Shown here: positions 59,817 through 64,000 of the stretch, in pieces
Position numbering within the stretch: the stretch's first letter is position 1
How the letters are laid out: the number at the start of each line of letters is the position of its first letter
Source of the DNA: Thiopseudomonas sp964394445
GTDB lineage: Bacteria > Pseudomonadota > Gammaproteobacteria > Pseudomonadales > Pseudomonadaceae
DNA length: 64,000 bases
Direction of reading: 5' to 3'
Assembly: GCA_964394445.1 (NCBI GenBank)
Contig: CAYMXO010000002.1
Coordinates: 40,227 to 104,226 of the forward strand
Translations under genes and position numbers: made by a program
The notes under the pieces: generated by a model
Told to the model about the DNA's origin: nothing
Database searches by the model: none
Seen by the model: only the letters and a program-made list of their open reading frames with translations

Positions 59817-61535
59817 TCAGTTGCGCCGCATGGTGCCGGAGTTCTCCATGCTGCCGCCGCCACGGGATACCGGTTGTGTCAACGAAACCGGGGCCGGCTC
59901 ACCCAGCACGCGGTAAAGCTTTTCCAGATGCTGGCGGTACAACAACTCAAAATCCTGCACCGAATCGGCCGGGTTGTAATCGCCAAACCACCAGAACCAG
60001 TCCGATCCTTCACAAATCGCCAGCTGTTCTTCGGCAATTGCCAGCTGTTCCGGGCTCAGGCTCCCGCTGTTGCGCGCCCGGTCAAAAGCCTGCTTGGCTT
60101 CTACCAGCATGTCCCAGCCCAGGTTCTTGTCATGCTCGCCAATCCAGGTGGAAAAAGACCCGTAAACCCAGCTGCCCGCCGCCAGCCGCGACAGGGTCAA
60201 TGGCTCTGCCCCCTGTTGCAGCGCATCGCCAAAGGTGGTCATTTCCACGCGCGGATGGCGCGACAGGGCCCGATAAAAAGCTGTCAGAAAGTAATGCGCA
60301 TTGTTGGGGTAGTATTCCCAGGCGTTTTCACCATCGAGAATCACGGTCACTACATGGCCGCCAACCCCGTCACCAAGGAAATTGGCAATATTTTCCAGGT
60401 GCTGGCAAAAATCCCGGGCGGCATCATCGGCCTGCCAGTCCTTGTACTGGAAGCCGATCAGGTCGGACAGGCCGTCATCCCGGAAAAACAGCTTGCAACC
60501 GCCGTCACTCAGTTGTGCCGGACGATACAGCGCGCGGTTGCAAAACATCTCTTCGGTCTTGCCTGAACGCTGGCAGGAGCCGTGCCATACAGCCTGGCCA
60601 GAGGCAGTCCAGGACATATCGTACTCATCCAGCAAAGCAACCGCGTCCGCGCTGACCGCTCCTTCCGACAGCCAGATGCCCTGTGGTTTGTGGCCAAAGT
60701 GCCGGGCAAACACCTGCAGCCCCCTGTCCATGTGCCAGCGGGCGCGCTCAAGACCACCGGGATAAGCATCGTGCTGCGGGCGCGGTGCCTCCGGCAGGGC
60801 ATCGCCCATGCTGTCGAAATCCAGCAGCAACGGAACGATCGGGTGTCCGTAGGGCGTGGTCGACAGTTCGATCTGGCCTCTTTCGTATAACGCACGATAG
60901 CGTGGAATCAGGCCGTGCATGGCGTCGTGAATGATTTGCAGCAATGTGCGGCGGTCATCCGCGGTAAAATTACGCGCCTTGTCCATCAACTCGCCGACCC
61001 TGACATCACGCTGGTGCACGCTGACGCCCATCCAGGCCAGGTGATACCAGACCAGCAGGTCGTGGAAAAACTGCTCGCTGAGATACTTCAGCCCCTGCCC
61101 GGCCACCGCCGCATGGTGCACCAGCGGCTGACAGACCTCCAGCAGGCCCTGAAACGCCGCATACGGAGCAATCATGGTCGGGTGGTTGGCACGCTGGCAG
61201 TCCTGCAACAACTTCTGGCGCTGCTCAACACCAGCCGGAATCCGTTCGACTCCGGCCAGCATGTTGAGCATGCCGTCCTGCATCGGTGTGCCGTTTTTTA
61301 GCCAGCTGGCCAGCTGGCATACATAGTCGTCCAGCTGTTCAAGCAGCACGGGAGCAAAATTCACCACCACACGGGCCTCTGGCTCATCCTCCAGATGAGC
61401 CACCATGTCTGCGTAATCCTTGATCGCATGCAGATAAACCCAGGGCAAGCGATACTGCCCATCCTTTCCATCGCGATAATGTGGCTGGTGCATGTGCCAG
61501 CACAGCACCACCTTCAACTTGTCCGCATGAGTCAC
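59817..61535 (-). CDS. Glycoside hydrolase family 57 protein
   Basis: 572 residues. KVVLCWHMHQPHYRDGKDGQYRLPWVYLHAIKDYADM is the opening of GH57, a family of alpha-amylases, 4-alpha-glucanotransferases, branching enzymes and amylopullulanases. QGIWLSEGAVSADAVALLDEY and VVTVILDGENAWEYYPNNA hold the expected catalytic-region motifs. The start is GTG with AAGG seven bases upstream. Within the glycogen operon it may debranch or hydrolyse glycogen or maltodextrins; no glgX gene is in the window. A TATAAT on the minus strand at 61583-61588, between GGCGGG and CCCGCC, could be an internal promoter. Confidence 0.9.
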   Translation of the reverse strand: MTHADKLKVVLCWHMHQPHYRDGKDGQYRLPWVYLHAIKDYADMVAHLEDEPEARVVVNFAPVLLEQLDDYVCQLASWLKNGTPMQDGMLNMLAGVERIPAGVEQRQKLLQDCQRANHPTMIAPYAAFQGLLEVCQPLVHHAAVAGQGLKYLSEQFFHDLLVWYHLAWMGVSVHQRDVRVGELMDKARNFTADDRRTLLQIIHDAMHGLIPRYRALYERGQIELSTTPYGHPIVPLLLDFDSMGDALPEAPRPQHDAYPGGLERARWHMDRGLQVFARHFGHKPQGIWLSEGAVSADAVALLDEYDMSWTASGQAVWHGSCQRSGKTEEMFCNRALYRPAQLSDGGCKLFFRDDGLSDLIGFQYKDWQADDAARDFCQHLENIANFLGDGVGGHVVTVILDGENAWEYYPNNAHYFLTAFYRALSRHPRVEMTTFGDALQQGAEPLTLSRLAAGSWVYGSFSTWIGEHDKNLGWDMLVEAKQAFDRARNSGSLSPEQLAIAEEQLAICEGSDWFWWFGDYNPADSVQDFELLYRQHLEKLYRVLGEPAPVSLTQPVSRGGGSMENSGTMRRN

Positions 61536-61672
61536 AGCAATACCTTAAAAATCGGGTTCATGGTGTTATCAACAGGCGGGGAATTATACCCGCCCCGTTA
61601 TGCCCGGGCATGCAATATCACCACGGAATCACAATTACCCGTTCCGCCCCGACGCTTGCGCGCCACCCTGCG

Positions 61673-62941
61673 TTAGCGGGTAAAGTGCAACGACTGCCCC
61701 AGCATTTCCGGAGTAACCAGAACCAGTCCGCTGTCATCATCCACGTAAAAACGCTTGCGATCCTCTATCGGGTCATGGCCGATACGGGTACCCGGCGGGA
61801 CAATGCAGCCCTTGTCGATAATCGCCCGGTAAATGGAGCAATTGCGCCCGATGTCCACATTGGGCAGCAATACCGAGTCCTTGACTTCCGAGTAGCTGTG
61901 CAAGTTACACCCGCTGGACACGACCGAGCGCTTGATTTTCGCGCCCGAGACGATACAACCAGCCGAGACCATGGAGTCGATGGCCTGCCCACGGCGGCCT
62001 TCATCGTCAAAAGTGAACTTGGCCGGCGGCATTTGTGCCTGGTAAGTCCAGATTGGCCAGCTGCGGTCGTACAGGTTCAGTTCGGGCACGATTGAACACA
62101 GATCCATGTTGGCCTGCCAGAATGACTCCAGGGTACCGACATCGCGCCAGTAGGCCGGCTCACCTTCCTCTGTCTGGAACGGGTAAGCCAGCACGTGGTG
62201 GCTGCCAATGATCGACGGAATGATGTCCTTGCCAAAGTCGTTGCTGGACCTTGGGTTGTCATGGTCCTCGATCAGTTTCTGGAACAGGAATTCGGTAGAA
62301 AAAATGTAGATGCCCATCGACGCCAGTGCGATACCCGGCTTGCCGGGGATGGATTCGGGGTTGGCCGGCTTTTCGGTAAAGCGCTCTACGCGCATTTTCT
62401 CGTTCACCGACATCACGCCAAACCCGCGCGCTTCGGCAACCGGCACTTCGATGCAACCAATGGTGACATCAGCGCCCTTGCGCACATGCTCCATCAGCAT
62501 CTGGCTGTAGTCCATGGTGTAAATATGATCACCGCCCAGCACCAGCACATACTCAGGGCTGTAGCGGCGCAGGATATCGAGGTTCTGGTACAGGGCATCG
62601 GCGGTCCCGCGATACCAGCCCTTGTCAATACGCTGCTGGGCCGGCAACAGTTCAACAAACTCGCCGATCTCGTAGCGCATGAAGTTCCAGGCTCGCTGCA
62701 CGTGACGGATCAGCGAGTGCGATTTGTACTGGGTCAGCACGCCAATTTGACGAATGCCCGAGTTGACGCAGTTGGACAGGACAAAATCGATAATGCGGTA
62801 TTTCCCGCCAAAAGGGACGGCCGGCTTGGCCCGCCACTGAGTTAGCGCACGCAAGCGGCTACCCTCGCCTCCGGCCAGAACCAGCGCCAGCGTATTACGG
62901 GTCAGCGCACTGGCCGACTTGATCTGGGTAAAATCATCCAT
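61673..62941 (-). CDS. glgC: Glucose-1-phosphate adenylyltransferase GlgC
   Basis: 422 residues. Makes ADP-glucose, the committed and usually allosterically controlled step of glycogen synthesis. LVLAGGEGSRLRALTQWRAKPAVPFGGKYRIIDFVLSNC is the nucleotide and allosteric site. FTEKPANPESIPG binds glucose-1-phosphate, and a C-terminal beta-helix domain follows. It lies 17 bases after glk and 137 before the GH57 gene. Confidence 0.98.
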   Translation of the reverse strand: MDDFTQIKSASALTRNTLALVLAGGEGSRLRALTQWRAKPAVPFGGKYRIIDFVLSNCVNSGIRQIGVLTQYKSHSLIRHVQRAWNFMRYEIGEFVELLPAQQRIDKGWYRGTADALYQNLDILRRYSPEYVLVLGGDHIYTMDYSQMLMEHVRKGADVTIGCIEVPVAEARGFGVMSVNEKMRVERFTEKPANPESIPGKPGIALASMGIYIFSTEFLFQKLIEDHDNPRSSNDFGKDIIPSIIGSHHVLAYPFQTEEGEPAYWRDVGTLESFWQANMDLCSIVPELNLYDRSWPIWTYQAQMPPAKFTFDDEGRRGQAIDSMVSAGCIVSGAKIKRSVVSSGCNLHSYSEVKDSVLLPNVDIGRNCSIYRAIIDKGCIVPPGTRIGHDPIEDRKRFYVDDDSGLVLVTPEMLGQSLHFTR

Positions 62942-62958
62942 CTTTACTGCACTCCAGC

Positions 62959-63915
62959 CTATGAATTAACAAGTTGTCGTACCATCCGGGCCGCTCCCTG
63001 CAAGCCCGGATCTTTTTCGGTCACCAGGTAAACAGGCATGCTGCGCACCAGCTCCTGCATGCATCCTTTGGCCTGCATGGACTGCAAGAATTCCACCCGC
63101 TGCATCCAGTGACTGATGCTGGCAGCAACGCCACCTACAATATAGATGCCGCCACGGGCCGGCCAAAGCAGGGCCAGATTGCCCAGATAGCTGCCATAAA
63201 TACCAACAAACACCGTCAGCGTCCGGCATGCCAGCGGGTCACCGGCATCAGCCCTTGCCGTAATCTCCGCCGCACGGACCCCGCCCGCTTCACGCGGATG
63301 CTCCAGCCCGGCAAGAAAACCGTAAAGCAGCTCCAGTCCGGGCCCGGACAGCACCCGCTCGAAGGGTACATGCTCCCATTGTCGCCATAACCAGCGCAGC
63401 AAGTCTTGCTGAAGGTCATCGACAGGCGAAAAACTCATGTGCCCGCCCTCGCAGGCCACGGGCAAATACCGGCCATTACAAAACATCACCGGCGCCACAC
63501 CAAGGCCGGTGCCGGCCCCGGTAACCAGCCGGTGACCCTGCGCATCCGGCTGCCCCGGGTTGAGCACCAGCAACTGGTCTGCCGACAGGTTATCGATACC
63601 GTGGGCAGCTGCCTGAAAATCATTCACCAGCACTGCCCGGCCAATTGCACACTGTTGTTCCAGTTCGGCGGCATCCACTTGCCAGGGCAGGTTGGTCAAA
63701 TTTGCCCGCTGGCCCGCCACCGGTCCCGGCACGCCAATACAAGCGGCAGCAAAATACGGCAGCCCGTGTTCCTGCCGGAACCTGTTGATAACCGAAGAAA
63801 GACAGGGATAATCCGCACTGGAGTAAGTTGCACGGGCAACAGCATGCTGCTCGTCCGTCCTGCTCAAAGCCTGTAGTCGCGCCCAGGTTCCACCAATATC
63901 GGCAGCCAGCAACAT
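62959..63915 (-). CDS. glk: Glucokinase Glk
   Basis: 318 residues. ATP site LAADIGGTWARLQAL at the N-terminus; VLVNDFQAAAHGID and GAGTGLGVAPV match bacterial Glk; CEGGHMSFSPVD supplies conserved sugar-site residues. Phosphorylates free glucose, feeding glucose-1-phosphate and glgC. First visible gene of the operon. AAGGGTGACTGC precedes the ATG. TATAAC at 63940-63945 is a possible -10, and the last 85 bases of the window otherwise show nothing I can name. Confidence 0.95.
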   Translation of the reverse strand: MLLAADIGGTWARLQALSRTDEQHAVARATYSSADYPCLSSVINRFRQEHGLPYFAAACIGVPGPVAGQRANLTNLPWQVDAAELEQQCAIGRAVLVNDFQAAAHGIDNLSADQLLVLNPGQPDAQGHRLVTGAGTGLGVAPVMFCNGRYLPVACEGGHMSFSPVDDLQQDLLRWLWRQWEHVPFERVLSGPGLELLYGFLAGLEHPREAGGVRAAEITARADAGDPLACRTLTVFVGIYGSYLGNLALLWPARGGIYIVGGVAASISHWMQRVEFLQSMQAKGCMQELVRSMPVYLVTEKDPGLQGAARMVRQLVNS

Positions 63916-64000
63916 GCAGTCACCCTTGTGTTACATGAATGTTATATAGAGTTCTTGTAGAGTTTATCAGAATCTACCGCCATGTCGCCTGCTAACCATA

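Overview
The window is a 64 kb stretch of a gammaproteobacterial chromosome. Its gene order and content point to a Pseudomonas-like member of the Pseudomonadales. The minus-strand run from iscR to der (iscR, iscS, iscU, iscA, hscB, hscA, fdx, iscX, ndk, rlmN, pilF, rodZ, ispG, hisS, yfgM, bamB, der) and the neighbouring block cysE, trmJ, suhB, glycine-zipper gene, secF, secD, yajC, tgt, queA follow the order I know from Pseudomonas aeruginosa. Short palindromic elements ending in GGAGCG..CGCGA resemble Pseudomonas REP sequences. No rRNA operon, insertion sequence, prophage or CRISPR array was seen.

Layout. 1-4.2 kb: end of metR, an erdR-dgkA pair, a drug/metabolite exporter and tapT. 4.4-6.8 kb: an octaheme cytochrome c with its own membrane anchor and a cytochrome b partner. 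7.0-9.9 kb: clpB behind a heat-shock-type promoter. 10.4-17.1 kb: two sodium:solute symporter operons (small DUF4212 subunit plus large subunit) placed tail to tail, with three related, unnamed two-cysteine membrane proteins around them. 17.2-20.8 kb: flgF-flgG-flgH-flgI alone, behind a sigma-54 promoter and closed by a terminator, without flgJ. 20.9-30.1 kb: housekeeping run from der to ndk. 30.2-35.8 kb: the isc operon behind an IscR-type promoter. 35.8-44.6 kb: cysE, trmJ, suhB, a glycine-zipper protein and the sec/queuosine operon. 44.7-52.1 kb: tRNA-Leu(CAA), a small secreted protein, two divergent L,D-transpeptidases with a TlpA lipoprotein, arsC-wrbA-DUF2069, trxB and cysZ. 52.2-63.9 kb: one long minus-strand glycogen operon (glk, glgC, GH57, malQ, glgB, glgA, glgP).

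The most interesting stretch is 10-17 kb. The two symporter cassettes look like an ancient inverted duplication. Both large subunits carry an EF-hand-like DxNxDG loop, both leaders carry an A-rich AAnAAnAA-type motif (the Crc/Hfq target pattern) next to the ribosome binding site, and each cassette is followed by a member of an unnamed family with two conserved cysteines. ErdR, known in Pseudomonas as a regulator of acetate/ethanol metabolism, is encoded about 8 kb away, so acetate or another small carboxylate is a reasonable substrate guess. The glycogen operon contains every step from glucose phosphorylation to phosphorolysis, with a GH57 enzyme where a glgX debranching enzyme might be expected. 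All assignments rest on reading the sequence; no database search was run.
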